Assembly: GCA_035578175.1 (NCBI GenBank)
Contig: JAQMRL010000003.1
Span: 59,318,672-59,382,671, forward strand
DNA length: 64,000 nucleotides
Direction of reading: 5' to 3'
Origin: Catonia carolina
Lineage: Eukaryota > Arthropoda > Insecta > Hemiptera > Achilidae
Below, one piece after another: positions 1 to 12,239 of the stretch. The notes beneath the pieces are model-generated. The model was not told where the DNA came from and did not search any database. It worked only from the letters and a program-made list of their open reading frames with translations. Position numbers and translations under genes: made by a program. The number at the start of each line of letters is the position of its first letter. The stretch's first letter is position 1.

Positions 1-92
1 GTATAAAAAAAGAAAAGCACCTAAATTAACTAAATTTAAGTATCAAGTGCGGAACCTAATTCACATAGTGTCAATAAATATGATAACACAAG

Positions 93-520
93 CGGTTCAC
101 GTGGAAAAAGCAAGTGGAACAACTGCTAAATAACAGACTGAAACAATTGTACAGGCTATTAGCTAAGCGACCAAAACTTCTAATGGCTTCGAAACTCTTG
201 ACGTACAAGGCGATGCTTCAACAGATCTGAATATATGGTAGTCAAATCTATGGTGCAGCCGTCAGTATTTTCACGAATACAACATTATCAAAGTAAATTC
301 TTACGACTAATTGCTAATTGCCCAAATTACGTGTCCAATAGAACAATGACTTACGCGTTTCTTACGTCAACGTCACGTATCTAAAACTGTACCGTACGTG
401 CAGAGATAAACTTCAAAATCATTACAGTCCCTTAATATGCAATGAATTTTGCAGACCTACCAGAAATCCCACAAAGACGCCTGAAACGCCGATGGAGTAG
501 AGACATGAGACCTTACTCAA
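93..520 (+). mobile_element. Jockey-type LINE, reverse-transcriptase C-terminal relic
   Basis: This is the 3' part of a jockey-clade non-LTR retrotransposon ORF2, downstream of the reverse-transcriptase catalytic core. Translated from position 93 it reads RFTWKKQVEQ, then LLTYKAMLQQ, a stop, and IYGSQIYGAA. These match the jockey pattern 'RLTW..H', 'LLLYK..LRP.WTYG.QLWG'. In another frame a YQSKFLRLIAN block follows, and at 481-508 LKRRWSRDM, the usual jockey end. At least two frame changes and several stops show a dead copy. The YADD catalytic motif lies outside the piece, so the element is 5'-truncated here. The same blocks recur at about 5.6, 35.2, 43.5, 47.2 and 63.0 kb. The clade call rests on motif recall. 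Confidence 0.8.
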
Positions 521-721
521 CTGTAAAATTTATTACGTATACAAAAATATAATTTAAAAATGAACATAATTATCGCTATCTGAAGAGCTGTCGCTGGGTG
601 GTGTCCTCTTTAAAGCCAATAATGTGATTGGTTTTTTAAATTTTTTTGTTAATTTAGTTGCGAAAGTTTTTGCTGGTTTTTTATACCGTTACAAAATAAT
701 TAAGGTAATAAAAAAGTTATT

Positions 722-1015
722 CTGTTCGGAAGTGAGGCACGGGCAACAACAAAAACTCAAGAGCGGAGAATCCAGACGGCAGAGATGAGATTTCTGCGAA
801 GGACTATGGGGTGTACATGTTTGGACATAATAAGGAACGAGGAACTATGGTCAGGGTTTGGTATTTACAACTTGACCGAAAAGATAAAGGATTATCGCCA
901 AAGTTGAAGACAGCACATGGACAGGTTTTGAGATCACAGGATAACTAAGTAGGTGCACTGGTATGCTCCAGAAGGCAAAAACGATGTAGGTAGACCTAGA
1001 TAAAGGTGAAGATAG
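722..1015 (+). mobile_element. LINE ORF2 C-terminal relic
   Basis: The frame opening at 722 reads LFGSEA, then AEMRFLRRTMG, then IIRNEELW, and after a frame break APEGKNDVGRPR. This order (LYGSE.W, AEM.FLR, RNEE, P.GR.D.GRPR) is the conserved tail after the reverse-transcriptase domain in several insect LINE families of the RTE/CR1-like type. I cannot settle the clade. The same blocks, AEINFLRSIQ and IRNEEIRTELG, occur in the fragment at 59.3 kb, so the two probably belong to one family. Multiple stops and frame changes make it non-functional. An (AAT)8 tract follows after about 70 bp and may be the element's 3' tail. Confidence 0.7.
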
Positions 1016-1087
1016 GGGATATAGTATGTGAGTGCGGAACATGCTGCGGCCTAATCCTTGGTTAGAAGAAAAAAAGAACATATTAAC

Positions 1088-1111
1088 AATAATAATAATA
1101 ATAATAATAAT
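1088..1111. repeat. (AAT)8 microsatellite
   Basis: Eight uninterrupted AAT units follow the LINE relic that ends near 1015. Short tandem tails are common at LINE 3' ends, so it may be part of that insertion. Confidence 0.85.
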
Positions 1112-1170
1112 GGAATATACATTAAATAATTTTTCAAATCAAGATTTAATATCATCAATATAATTGCAAG

Positions 1171-1524
1171 AAGCCCGTAACAGGCAGGTAGAGTGTTAAA
1201 TTATTGGCAAATAGTTTTGTTTCTTATCACATTGGTGAGCCTATGATATGACTGAAGCATTTAAGAACAGAAGAGGTAGAGGTGTAAAATACACTAGTCA
1301 GTCATCTGCTCTCTGAGAGTAATGATTTTCATTAGACAGGTGAGAAATGAAGTGAAGGTGTCATTTTCAGGGTGAAAAGTAGATGTTTCTCAGAGGGCCT
1401 GAGATTCTGATAAACATACTTTTCCACTCAGTGAAGAAGGCAAATGTAAACACTTCACTCCTCGTTTTACTTAGTAATGCCCCTAGAGGTTCAAACCGTC
1501 CTTTCGCCTGATGACCTAAACAAC
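1171..1524 (-). repeat. Rep392 interspersed repeat, copy A
   Basis: This is one of six copies of a repeat of about 390 bp in the window (also at 3.4, 7.05, 28.6, 54.9 and 56.3 kb). The orientation is inverted relative to copy D. Shared landmarks in this strand's sequence are CAGGCAGGTAGAGTGTTAAA near the start, CTTATCACATTGG, GAACAGAAGAGGTAGAGGTG, ACTTTTCCACTCAGTGAAG and GACCTAAACAAC at the end. No long reading frame is conserved among copies. A weak flanking duplication (ATAATTGCAAG before, ATAATTTGCCAG after) hints at target-site duplication. Confidence 0.85.
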
Positions 1525-1880
1525 ATAATTTGCCAGGTAAAATTTAGGCTAGGATACAAGGATAACTGGCAAGGCTAGGATAACTGATTTATCAATACAA
1601 AGTTGATTAATATCACAAGTTTCTTTAACGTTTTCTTATAATGATAAGATTGCTAGTAAATAACACCAAAGCAGTAAGATTCGTATTATAAAATTACAAG
1701 ACATCAGACTCCGGCAAATGACTATTTTACTTTAAAGTAAAAGTTCTTACCAATACTCATCACATACACAAGTGCGTACCAATATCTAAACAAATAACAA
1801 AACACAAACACAGAATATATATAAACATTAAAGTGTGTGTATGCGGATATATAGAAAAATAGGACATACGTCTAAAATAT

Positions 1881-2203
1881 TTTTTTTCCTAATATGTGTT
1901 CGTTGCAATCTGTTCAATTCAGAACAATAAGCAATCCCATGACCCAATGAGATGAGGATGATTGTGTATGACGTGTAAATGAGGTGTAGTCTTGTACAGA
2001 CCCAGGTCGACCATTCCTGAGAGAGTATGGTTAATTGAACCCCAACCATCAAAGTACACCGGCAACCACTATCTAGTATTCAAATCCGTATAAAAGTAAC
2101 TACCTTTACTAGGATTTGAACTAGGAACCTTCGTCTCCAAAAATCACCTGTTAAACAGCTGATTTTGGCGACGACTTTACCTCTAGACCAACCTGGTGGG
2201 TTT
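1881..2203 (-). mobile_element. tRNA-derived SINE, complete copy with 12-bp TSD
   Basis: On the minus strand the element starts near 2203 with a tRNA-like head. It has an A-box-like TTGGTCTAGAGGT and, about 60 bp on, a B-box-like AGTTCAAATCC. Together these form an internal RNA polymerase III promoter. A tRNA-unrelated body follows and ends in TAGGAAAAAAA. The 12-bp sequence CGTCTAAAATAT occurs exactly at 1869-1880 and 2204-2215 on both sides. That is a clear target-site duplication and fixes the borders. Related copies lie at 20.3-20.9 kb (two, nested) and 47.8 kb. SINEs of this kind encode no protein and depend on a LINE for mobility. Confidence 0.92.
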
Positions 2204-2219
2204 CGTCTAAAATATATTG

Positions 2220-3425
2220 TAATAAATTTTTACTTTACTATATTTTAAACATAGTTTTGTATTGTTATGTGTTATACTTAAATTTTGAGTTATATTGAAA
2301 TTTTTATCAAAAAAAGTGTTAAGTTAGTTTTCTAGTAGCGTGCTTTCCTTTCGTTTATTGCTTAAATGAGTAGTTCCGAAAAAAGTGCTTATTTCCCGGT
2401 GAGCACCATAGTCTTTCATTGTCAAAACTGGCTACATATTCCAAGTAGATTTGAAATATGCCACGGCGTGTTTGTCCATGGTTGCCTACAACCATTTTAG
2501 ATTGACAAGTATTTTTAATTCGATTGAAAGGGCCAACATTTACCATGTAATGCCAATCGGTTCCATAGAAGACCGAGTAGATATTTGGGATAAAGTTACT
2601 GGTAATCCAATTTTCTCAGTAAACACAAACTGTTAAACTAGTTTTAATCTAATAAGATGTAAATATTCCAATTATAATGTTAATTGTCAAGCATTCAATC
2701 TCACGATATTTAACAATCAATGTTATATTACGAGGGTTCTGCTAAGGAATTGTGTTCTCTTCAAAAGCGTTATTAGGATACAAATTACAAATGTATCTAC
2801 CTTTTGTGTAGAGCAGCACTGATTTACTTTTAAATAAAGTAAAAATATATTCAGAAACATGCCATTATAGTAAATAACTTAAAAACCCTGTACAATTAAA
2901 AAATAAATTTATTTTGCTTTGAAAACAAATGTTGTTACAAATAAACCAAAAACGTTCATTGTAAACATTCTTTGAGAAAGAGATGGAATGATAGAAAAGG
3001 ACATGAAACATAATGCAATAGATTGAATTACGAAGTGAGAAGGGCTATATGGAGAGTGTTTATTGTACCGGTGTAGTACAGCTAGATATGTGGTGGATTA
3101 AGCGCTGAAACTGTTGACTGGACACAGGATACTGTTTGATAAACCCAATGTGGTGCAATTAGTTGACAGTTCAAAAGCAATAAAACTACCATGCAGTGCT
3201 ATTTATCAAATGAAACGCATTTAAATTGTATTGATCCGCTGATAGAACTGTTAACTGTATTACTAACACATTTGGGTCGCAAAACCTATCATCGTCATTT
3301 TTACCGATTTCATTAACTGATCCAGTTACGCTCCTTTCCTGCAGAAAAATTGTGTTTTCTATGTAAACGATAAAACATAAGTACACTCTTAAATATAATA
3401 TAGATACTATGAAATTCTATGCACA
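2220..3425. other. No supported feature
   Basis: AT-rich DNA. Short open frames occur (for example around 2451-2636 on the plus strand), but none shows a known family motif, codon bias or a copy elsewhere in the window. Confidence 0.6.
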
Positions 3426-3427
3426 TA

Positions 3428-3812
3428 GAAGAGACAGGTGGAGTGTTAAATGATTTGTACTCAATATACTAGTTCCAGGGCAACAAAAAATAGTTCTGTT
3501 TCTTATCACATGGTCAGCCAATTATATAAGTGAAGGATTTCAGAACAAAAGAGGTAGAGGTGTAAAAGACATTACTCAGAGTTATTATCCTCTGAGAGTA
3601 ATGAATTTCATTTTTTAGCCAGACCACGTGATGAATAAATTGAAAAAGTCATTTTCAGGATTGAAAATAGACGCTTTTAAAAAGGCCTAGCATACTGATA
3701 AGCATACTTTTTCACTCAGTGAGGAAGGCAGGGTAAACCACATAATCCTGGTTTTACTAAGTAAAGCGTCTAGAAGTTCAAACCAGCCCTTCAGCTGATG
3801 ACCTAAACAACA
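3428..3812 (-). repeat. Rep392 interspersed repeat, copy B
   Basis: Inverted copy of the repeat described at copy D. It contains GACAGGTGGAGTGTTAAA, CTTATCACATGGTCAGCCAA, AGAGGTAGAGGTGTAAAAGA, the CACTCAGTGAGGAAGGC block and GATGACCTAAACAAC at its end. It is nearly full length. I could not find convincing flanking duplications. Confidence 0.87.
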
Positions 3813-3814
3813 AT

Positions 3815-4935
3815 AACGTATTTCTAACTTATATTTCATCAGATGATATCTGACAAGATGAAAAATGGTTAAAATCAAAAAAATCTAAAATTGAGAAACA
3901 AATCAACGACTAGAATAGATAACTAAATAATGGTATCGTGAAGAGAAAATATAGCTATAATTTACAAGAAATAAAAAAATAACATAAAGAAATAAATATC
4001 CTACTTGTCTAAAAATCTACCTTATAAATTGAATGAAATCGTATAACATATGGTATTTTATTAAGGTGATTGACAGAATTGAAACTGATTCAATATTATA
4101 CGTTTGTACACAAAAAAGGGTTTTTGTTTAAAATAATTTAAAATTATAACTTGAGTTCTCCAGATGTTACATGATTTAGTAATAGACATATCAGTAAACA
4201 AAAGAATTTCTATACGGTATTTTTAATACTTATACAAAGTTACCTTTACAACGATATAATGTAGCCTTTTACTGATAATATCAAATTGTAGCTATTTAAA
4301 ATCGCTGAATTATTTCTAAATTCATCAACGCTTGTCTCAATTTAATTGCATTAGAAATTAAAAAGGACATTAACGAATAAAAACAGACATTTTATTAAAA
4401 ATGGTTCAATGACAAACAGTTTCCGTTTTATAAATCATAATTTAACGGTAAGTAATCGCAAATCATAGTTTTCCTGTTGTGCCGATGCAATGGGTAACAT
4501 TTCCCAGAAATTCCCTTAATACGCAACTATTATTACCGGCACTATGAAAAAAACTTCGTCAATATTGATCCACTCAATAACTGAAATTGAAATTTTCGGT
4601 TTTTGCATTTTTTTTATTAGATGTTTTCCTTATCGACATGTTTCAATTATTTGTTTACAAGTTATTTAACATTTTAAACCCACGCAACGTTACCATCGTA
4701 AAATTGGTTCATATATAAACGTCTTAACTTGGAAGAAAAGTTAAGGAGATTGATAATCAGCAATATTTCTCTTTAGAAAGAATAAGAAAATACTATTTTT
4801 AAAAAGGTAATTCTTTTCAATTGTTTTAAATATAATTATAACCTTTAAACAAAGGCGGTAAACGCACGAATAATAACGTTCTTTGGATTCAAATATAAGA
4901 CATACTAAGTAGTTTGTTTCACAAAACTAAACAGT
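3815..4935. other. No supported feature
   Basis: Uniform AT-rich sequence without long open frames, tandem repeats or recognised element ends. Confidence 0.6.
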
Positions 4936-4939
4936 GCAG

Positions 4940-5230
4940 GAATATCTTGAGACATTATGTAGTTGAAGCTGAAATGATTATGACCATGACATAGATGATC
5001 ATGAAGCAGACTATGAGATGAAGATGATTAGGCGCAGAAGTAGAAAAACTAAATGAGTTGAATGACAAAAAAATCGTAAAGGTAAGTCCGATGTTTTGAA
5101 ATGCTTCTGTAGTGTATATTTTCTCTATAATCGAAGAGGTTGATTGCGAAAGGGTTTTCATGCTCTTCTAACTTTTTGAATGTTCCTCGCAAAAAAACGT
5201 AGGATTTTTAATGTCAACTTTTATAAAGGA
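4940..5230 (-). mobile_element. Jockey-type LINE 3' end (ORF2 tail and 3' UTR)
   Basis: Minus-strand sequence just below 5165 encodes PFAINLFDYREN in broken frames and continues into a 3' UTR rich in CATCATCATCTCATA-like sequence. The same order (SLAINLFDNSED, then a TCATCATCATCTCATAA-rich trailer) is present in the jockey relic at 46.8-47.3 kb. The two are therefore copies of one family. Only the last few dozen codons remain, with several frame changes. The identification rests on this pairwise match and on the longer 47-kb copy, where jockey C-terminal motifs are clear. Confidence 0.65.
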
Positions 5231-5539
5231 AAGGTTATAATTGTTGTAATGGTGAATAAGAATACGAACCCTATTGATAAGATTATTTGTGGTGATTTTT
5301 TATTTGTTGGTATTTAATTTAGATGATTTCAATTCAATGATGAAACTAAGTTTTCAAATTATTATTTAATTAATAGCTCTCTACTCTAGCAGCGTTAAAG
5401 GAATCGAATAAGTGAATGTCCTTTTGAACAGTTCATTTGTTTAAGAAGGTCAGAATGTTCAAGTAGTTGTCTATCAATTTTCGGTGATTCCGTCCGATAA
5501 ATTCAGATGTTAGTAGAAAAGCCGTATCATTACGGAAAC

Positions 5540-5808
5540 TTCGACATCGAGATTTTGCAACAGTTTCAATCGGAAGCCCTGCAGACCAGATTAAATGCAC
5601 CGCGGTATATAATTAATGATTGCATGGTCATAGAGGTTTGGTTGCGGGAAAAGTTTATGAAGAAATTCATGTTATACTTGTAAACATAATCAAACACCTA
5701 AATCGTCACTTTAATCATCTAGCGTTGAACGTAAATTTTTTTGCTTACAAACTACAGAGTGGTATCTGCCAGAGCTATTCTGATAGTGTAATTTTATTTT
5801 GTAAATAA
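5540..5808 (+). mobile_element. Jockey-type LINE ORF2 C-terminal relic
   Basis: Broken frames read FDIEILQQFQSEAL, then RLNAPRYIIND. Further on, in another frame, they read KVYEEIHVI and LNRHFNHLALNV. This order matches the jockey C-terminus (IE.LQRFQSK.LR, NAPWYV.N, V.EEI, LNRHPN.LA). The reverse-transcriptase core is absent, so the copy is truncated on the 5' side, and frame shifts show it is dead. It lies about 300 bp from the jockey tail of opposite orientation at 4.9-5.2 kb. Confidence 0.75.
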
Positions 5809-5809
5809 C

Positions 5810-7045
5810 AAAGAGTCAATAATTTGTCAATGATAGGCGTGTTTAAGTGTGAATGTTGAAAACCTTTTGAATGGACATTTCTTATTATTTTCAGAAAGAT
5901 TTGGTGTGAATATATTCCGAGATCTAATGTTATTATTGACATTTTTATTTATCGTTAATTAAAATAGCTTATTTGGTTTTTATAATATTCAATTAATTCA
6001 TTGTAAATAATTAAAACAATAAAATTTGCTTTTATGTTATACATTTCGTTAATTACAACAGTGTGTTGTAATTTTTTAATGTGTTATTTTATAAACGATA
6101 TGTTGTACGTATTGGTATACGAGTACAACAGATAATGTATTAAAAATTTTATATTAAATAAAATAGAAACAAATAAATACAAATATTTTGTTGTTGTCAT
6201 ATTAAAGATATGTCAATTCCGACTAAAAGATTAACAGTCAATTCTGACTAGAAAGTCGGAAGTTCATTTGAGCGAGGATATTTTATAGCGAAATAAAACG
6301 TGTGCTTTTTTAGTAAATACCTATTCCTGCATTGGTAGCACAGTATTAGCTGCTATTTAACTAGGAGCTAGCAAAATAGTGTAATGAGAACGAACAACTA
6401 GCAACTCGTTGAGTTAAACCACCATTGACTTTGAACATGTTTGATTTTGCAAGCGGCTAGTAAAGAAGAAAAGGTCATGTTATTGACTAGCGCAAGTAAA
6501 CTAGCTCGGTGCGAACGTTTTGAAACTTTTTTAGTTACCAGTAAGCTGTTTTCAGGAAAGTATGTGTAGTGTTGCGGGTGTAGTTGTTGAAAAGAAGCAG
6601 CTAGAGTGGAATTCCAATTTAATTTCAAAATTTTAAATCACTCATTCGCATGACTGAGAGACTTAGGGATATTCTTTTGGATCTTCCGAAGTGAGTTCCA
6701 TCACAAGTCTCGAAAAAACCCCAAACTCTCTTTTTCTAATGATTCACTCACTGCGTTTTTTTTCTTTTTAAGCTCTCTTTGGCATGCATTGTGTTCTCCC
6801 ATTCTCAAGATTTGTCTGGAAGTTTTAAGGTTTACACCAACAGTCAACATGATTTATTAAGTAACATTTACTTTGTACAATATTACACAACAAAACTCAC
6901 GTAGCCTATGTCTTCGGAGACCTTCCATTATTTAACTAACTGGTGAATCGTTGACTGCGCGCTAGTTGGTCCTGCTAGTAGCAGCAGCTAGCACTAGGAG
7001 CTAGTAAACTAGAATCGTGAGAATAGGTCATAACATACTATGTAA
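5810..7045. other. No gene; CTAG-rich patch at 6.35-7.02 kb
   Basis: No coding signal is supported. The stretch 6355-7015 holds many CTAG tetranucleotides and two related words about 630 bp apart, ACTAGGAGCTAGCAAAATA near 6360 and ACTAGGAGCTAGTAAACTA near 6992. Copy C of Rep392 follows immediately. Confidence 0.5.
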
Positions 7046-7050
7046 ATTAT

Positions 7051-7432
7051 GTTGTGGTTTAAGTCATCAGCCGAAAGTCTGGTGTGAACCTGTAGAGGGT
7101 TTACTAAGTAAAACGAGTAATGTGGTGGTTTACCGTGCCTTCCTCACTGAGTGGAAAAGTACGCTTATCAGCATGCCGGGCCTTCTGAAAAGCACATATT
7201 TTCCACTCTGCAAATGACACCTTCACTTCATTCATCACAGAGTCTGGCTCTATAATGAAATTCATTACTCTCAGAGGAGATAAATCTGATTAGTGTCTTT
7301 TACACATCTTCTGTTCTTAAATAATTCAGTCATTTAATTGGCTGACCATGTGATAAGAAACAAAACTATTTATTTTAGCCCTGCAACGAACAGATTAAGG
7401 GAAAATAATTTGACACTCCACTTGTCTGTTAT
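7051..7432 (+). repeat. Rep392 interspersed repeat, copy C
   Basis: Same orientation as copy D. Landmarks in order are GTCATCAGCCGAAAG, AAGTAAAACGAGTAATGTGG, GCCTTCCTCACTGAGTGG, GCTTATCAGCATGCCGGG, GACACCTTCACTTCATTCA, AATGAAATTCATTACTCTCA, GGCTGACCATGTGATAAG, GACACTCCACTTGTCTGTTA. The copy is full length. The short frame it carries is not kept in other copies. Confidence 0.88.
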
Positions 7433-7439
7433 GAACCAA

Positions 7440-10400
7440 GTAAAGTAAAATAAAGTAAATAATAATTAATACGTGGTAATTGTTTCAGATAACGAAATTG
7501 TTTACTTTTACTCTGGTTTTTAATCACGCTATTATTATTGTTTTTAAGTTGCATGTCGTTTAAATTTAAAAATGAAACCTACTGATTATTTTTGATATGT
7601 AATCATTGTTACATTTTTTTATGTTATTTGTTTTCCATGTTGTTATGTTTCAATAATTTTGTATATTTTGTGTTCACTATTTGATTTATCAAGTGGGATG
7701 TTTCCTACAGAAGAAACTTTCGCTATTTAGCCTCCTATATTACGTCACTTATTTATTTATCATACACCCAGTTAATTTTTTTTATATTTGGCCTTGGTTT
7801 AATTTTCATGTATTAATGTTTTTGTTAATCATATTATTTTTTGTCATAATACAAATTACATTATTTCATTTTTGTCAATCGTACTTTCTTGACTGAATTT
7901 AAAATTGTTGTACTGTGTTGAATCTTGTTATAACAAGATTGTGATAATATGTATAAGTACATAACAAGATAATATGTATAAATACATATTAGGTCTATAT
8001 TTTACGTTTTTCTTGTGTTTGGTCACCTATTAATTTTTTTTTGTTCAATTTGTAGATTTATCCACTGGATAAATTCTTTAAAAACAATTTGCTGTATCTT
8101 TTCATCCTTCTTGTTATTTTTTAATAATTTCAATAAAAGTTTCGATGGTCATATAAAATAAAACATCATAGTAAAAAAAATATAAGGATTCTTGGGCTGT
8201 TTATATAATATAAGTCAAACGTTCATTTTTTAACGATTCATCAAGCATTAATTTTTCTTTCCAAAATAAACTTCCTACTCAATAGGACAACAGGTAATAA
8301 AAATATTTAACAAATAAAAAAAACAATAAAGTGAATTCCTTGAAAACAAATCAAAACCATTTGAGTCCACTTCTGTGTAATTTTTTTAAGGAATACATGG
8401 GTATAGGTTACTAGAAATCATGGTAATTAATAGAGTACTGACAGGAAAATATGTTATTAGAGTATATAAAATAGCTTGAAAATACATGATCTTTAAAATT
8501 AAAAATATCATCTACTGGTTATCATACAATAAATTAACTAATTGTTAAACAAATTAAACTTAAAAAAATCAATTTCATTCACAAAAATTTACTTTTTACA
8601 AGTACTTAGAAACTGAGATTATGCTTTATGTAGTCGTTTGGTTAATTTAGTAGTAACGACTAATAACGACATTATAAGTAGATCTATACAGCAAGCTGCG
8701 TGACTTTGTTAATGTATGTTTTTCAGAAACATGAAATAATTCTCCTGTTCTTCAAAACAAACATTTTCTGTAATAATAAAAGTAGTTGTAGATTACTTAA
8801 TGCACGATTGATTACCACCCTTGACGTAATAATAGTACCCAGAAAGGTCAAACTTGTCTGATGCGGTAGGGTAGTGATTGTGTTCTATTGAGAACGAGAA
8901 AGTAGTTTAGTTGTATGTATTCTGTACACGTCTTATCTTGTGATTAGCTACAATTCAATTGTCCGGACCAGGAAACCATGAATTCACGATCCTTCAACAT
9001 TAACTGATGTTCTAGTAGTTATAAAATTTTCCTGTTACCAACTCTCGAACAGAATTGTACTTTAAATTAACAACAGTATAATTTTACTGCATTATTAATT
9101 ATTAAAATATTTTAATTCTAATTTCATAGCAAAAGTTTTTTAAACTTATTAGTTTTTTACAATCAATTTAAAATTACTACGAAGTAAAAATGATGAATGG
9201 ATTTACATGAAGAACATCATACCTAATAGTATTGCTTCCAAAGGAAAACAAAATTATTTACAAATTTTTATAATATATAATTTGAAAAAAGCGTAAAACA
9301 GATCTATTATTGAAAGGGAAGGAAAACACTTTTAAAAATAGGTGACATAGGAGACTAGGAGGATTAGATGCTGATTTTACGAAATATTATGAACTTAAAC
9401 TAATAATAAAGGTTAATCATTAATCCTGAAACAAACAAGTGTAAAGTAGGTTTAGTCCGGTTAATTTTCACAATTATCAAGAAGACTGAGCATTAAAGAA
9501 GTCTGGTGGTCTAATGGTTTTTTGTTATTTTCCACTTAACTGCATAATTTTCTCCTTCACAGTATTGAAAAAGAAATCCTTAAATGCAATGTGTCTTTTG
9601 CCACAAACGTTTGTTATTCCTTTACCCTCACAGGTTTCAATGTGATTTCTACAACACAAATTTCAAATTTGGTGCTTCTGTTGTTGTACGAGTATACTTT
9701 TAAATTTGCAAATAAAATTAAGAAAAATTGATTATAATATCTGTAAGGCTAGTCAAAACTCTATATTTCTTCAACCTTAATGTGTGTTCGACTGTTTAAC
9801 AAGTTTCACAAACATCCAAACGAACTTGTTCAAAATTTATCAGTGAGACAGTTTCCAAATCTACGACGACTCAAAAAATTACAGAGTAGAGACCTTTTAT
9901 GATAGAAGAACGTAAACCACAAATTACTACTTTCACTTCATAAATATTATTTTTACCATCAAAACTAAATTTAAAAAATTTAGTTAATAAATTGAAACTA
10001 TGTGAGTAGAAAAATTCTTCAATAAATGCTTTAATTAAAGTCACGTTCAAAATTATGTCAAACAAAACTTGATTGATCTAGAGGTTTTGCTAGCGTACAG
10101 TGCTAGATTGTACAGTCTTTAATTAGAATCGCTATATAATTTCTATGTTAGAATTTGTAGATGTTTCCCAAAGTTCTAAACTATTTGTCCAGCTGGGTTT
10201 TAACGTTTTGTTCGATTCATTTTGTTTGATTTTGAGGAAAGATTTATTCCCCAAAAGCCAATATTATAAAAAATGTAGATCTATTTGTTTAAAAATAAAT
10301 ATTTTAATTTACCTGTAAGTTAAGTTACCCATAATTACTACTTCATATCAGAAATTTAGTAGAATGTTAAACAATGTTGTTAATTTAGGTAGCTTTCTAG

Positions 10401-11340
10401 TAAAACCTCCTGTGCAGTTTAGGAGAAACATTACTTACAACTGTAACTAACAAAACTATTCTCATTTTCATGGTAAGAAATTTGTGTGCTGACATTTAGG
10501 AAGGAATACATAATGAAATTAACAGAATTGTGCCTACTTATTAGTTCTCTTGTTACAAACTGTATACTGTTTAAGTCAACTCGATGGAATACATTAAGAA
10601 ACTAGTTGTATTAGTTTATTGTACAAATTAAGCTGAGTTAAACTTAAGTCCTATTTGTTTTTAATAACAGATTCAATTTCAATCAATAGTAAACTACGCT
10701 ATATGTAATTACGTTAATACCAAATTTGAAATAAACATAAATATTTGATTTTATAATCAAATATTTTATGCTTAATGATCAAATTAATATTATATTTAAA
10801 AATTAACTTATTGAAGAAAATAAGGCGGTACCACTGTTTAGAAAGTTTGATAACTTATGACAACAAAAGTAGTAAAGAAACAAATCCGGAAATAACTTTA
10901 CCAACGCAAGCATATATAACAGTAAAAGACGTTTGATAGCGAACAATCATATAAACGTCGAGATGACGGAAACGATTTGTTGAAACTTTTATCTAGAGTG
11001 TTTACGACATGCAAGTGGAATACACATGTTAAGGAAGAAGTGTAAACCAAGAAGAGTGGCAAAGGATACCTGGCTAAAGATGCAATTGCTGAAAAAACAA
11101 AACAACTGGACTGATAAGAAATGACTAATGTAGTATTACTTGGAGTATGATACAAAAAAATGATGCATTACAAACTTAAACAAAATGGAAGTAACTATAT
11201 CGAGCACATTATGAAACAGTGAACATTCGAGGTAGGATCAAGAAATACGGTGTATGTTTTTGTTCTGAACAAACTAGACTGCTGATCAAAGTAAACCGTT
11301 ATATCCATTTGACGTAATAAATCTGATAGCCTGATTCTTT
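7440..11340. other. No supported feature over about 3.9 kb
   Basis: AT-rich DNA with only short chance frames. One short hydrophobic frame at 7681-7896 has the composition of translated AT-rich DNA and no recognisable family signature. No repeat family of this window has a copy here. Confidence 0.55.
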
Positions 11341-11435
11341 ACGATAGTCAGTGTGAAGTTCGAACAAGTTCTGATTTGTCAGTCAGATTCCTGAGCCGAA
11401 AGGTGAGGTTATGTTTACTGTGTCTGTCGCCCATC

Positions 11436-12200
11436 ATGGATTTCAAACAACGCGTAACCATTAAGTTTTGTTTGAAGTAGCAAAAAAGTGCAAAAGTAGC
11501 TCTTGAAGTGTTAAAATTAATGTATAGGGATAATGAGGTAACTCTGAAGATTGTTTTAAAGAGGTGTAAGTGACTTAAAAGCGGATATGAGTCGGTTGAA
11601 TACCTACAATTGTCGGGACGTCCTTCGAATTCAATTACAGACAAAAACGTGCAAAATTGGGAACACTGGTTTCGTCAAAAGGCGATTGACTACTTGAAAG
11701 CTACCGATAAACTGAAAATCTTGCACGGGTCGTGAAAAGCATTTCAATCGATAATTTGCAAAAATGAGACCAATGCATACGAAATTTGTTCTCAGACTTT
11801 TGACTGGTGACAAGCCACTTGCCACACCTGGGTCCTAATCCACGAGTTTTTTGTCACAAAAATCCTGTCTGCCTACGTCCACCTTACTCTCCAGATTTAG
11901 CACCATGCGACTTCTGGGTCTTCCAAAAAATAAAAAATGTGGAAAAAGGAAAACGTTTTAACACCATTCTCGATATTTAGAGATAGAGAACATTCCCACT
12001 ACAGAACAGCTGAAGGCTCTTCGAAAAAAGTCTTCCAGGAGACATCAGAAGGCTTAAGAAAAAAATTACGGTAGCAGCGACATGACGAAGACTTTAAAAT
12101 ACCCGACAAGCTCGCTAATCCGAAAAATTTGGGACCGGAAGCTGGCCAGATGTCAAAATGATCCGATCATTTCGAAAAAATATCCATAGCAAGAAATAAT
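11436..12200 (+). pseudogene. Mariner-type transposase relic with internal deletion
   Basis: An ATG at 11436 opens MDFKQRVTIKFCLK, a stop, then QKSAKVALEVLK, another stop, and SGYESVEYLQLSGRPSNS. This is the N-terminal helix-turn-helix region of mariner-type (GVQW3-like) transposases, including the SGRPS linker. A second frame at 11755-11815 reads RPMHTKFVLRLLTGD, matching the 'AKFVPRLLT.DQ' block. Roughly 120 codons expected after it, including the first two catalytic aspartates, are missing. At about 11870-11930 the C-terminal catalytic block RPPYSPDLAPCDFWVFQKIK appears, carrying the third acidic position, followed by TTEQLKALRKK. Two in-frame stops in place of tryptophan-like positions and several frame shifts show long decay. 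I could not identify the terminal inverted repeats. Confidence 0.88.
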
Positions 12201-12239
12201 CGAGAAATTGTGAAATTTAATATTACGCACGCACCTTAA

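Noticed and set aside
10898..11155. 85-codon minus frame and a plus-strand TVKDV word recalling ribosomal protein S19
   Set aside because: The similarity stops after five residues and the following frame is full of stops.
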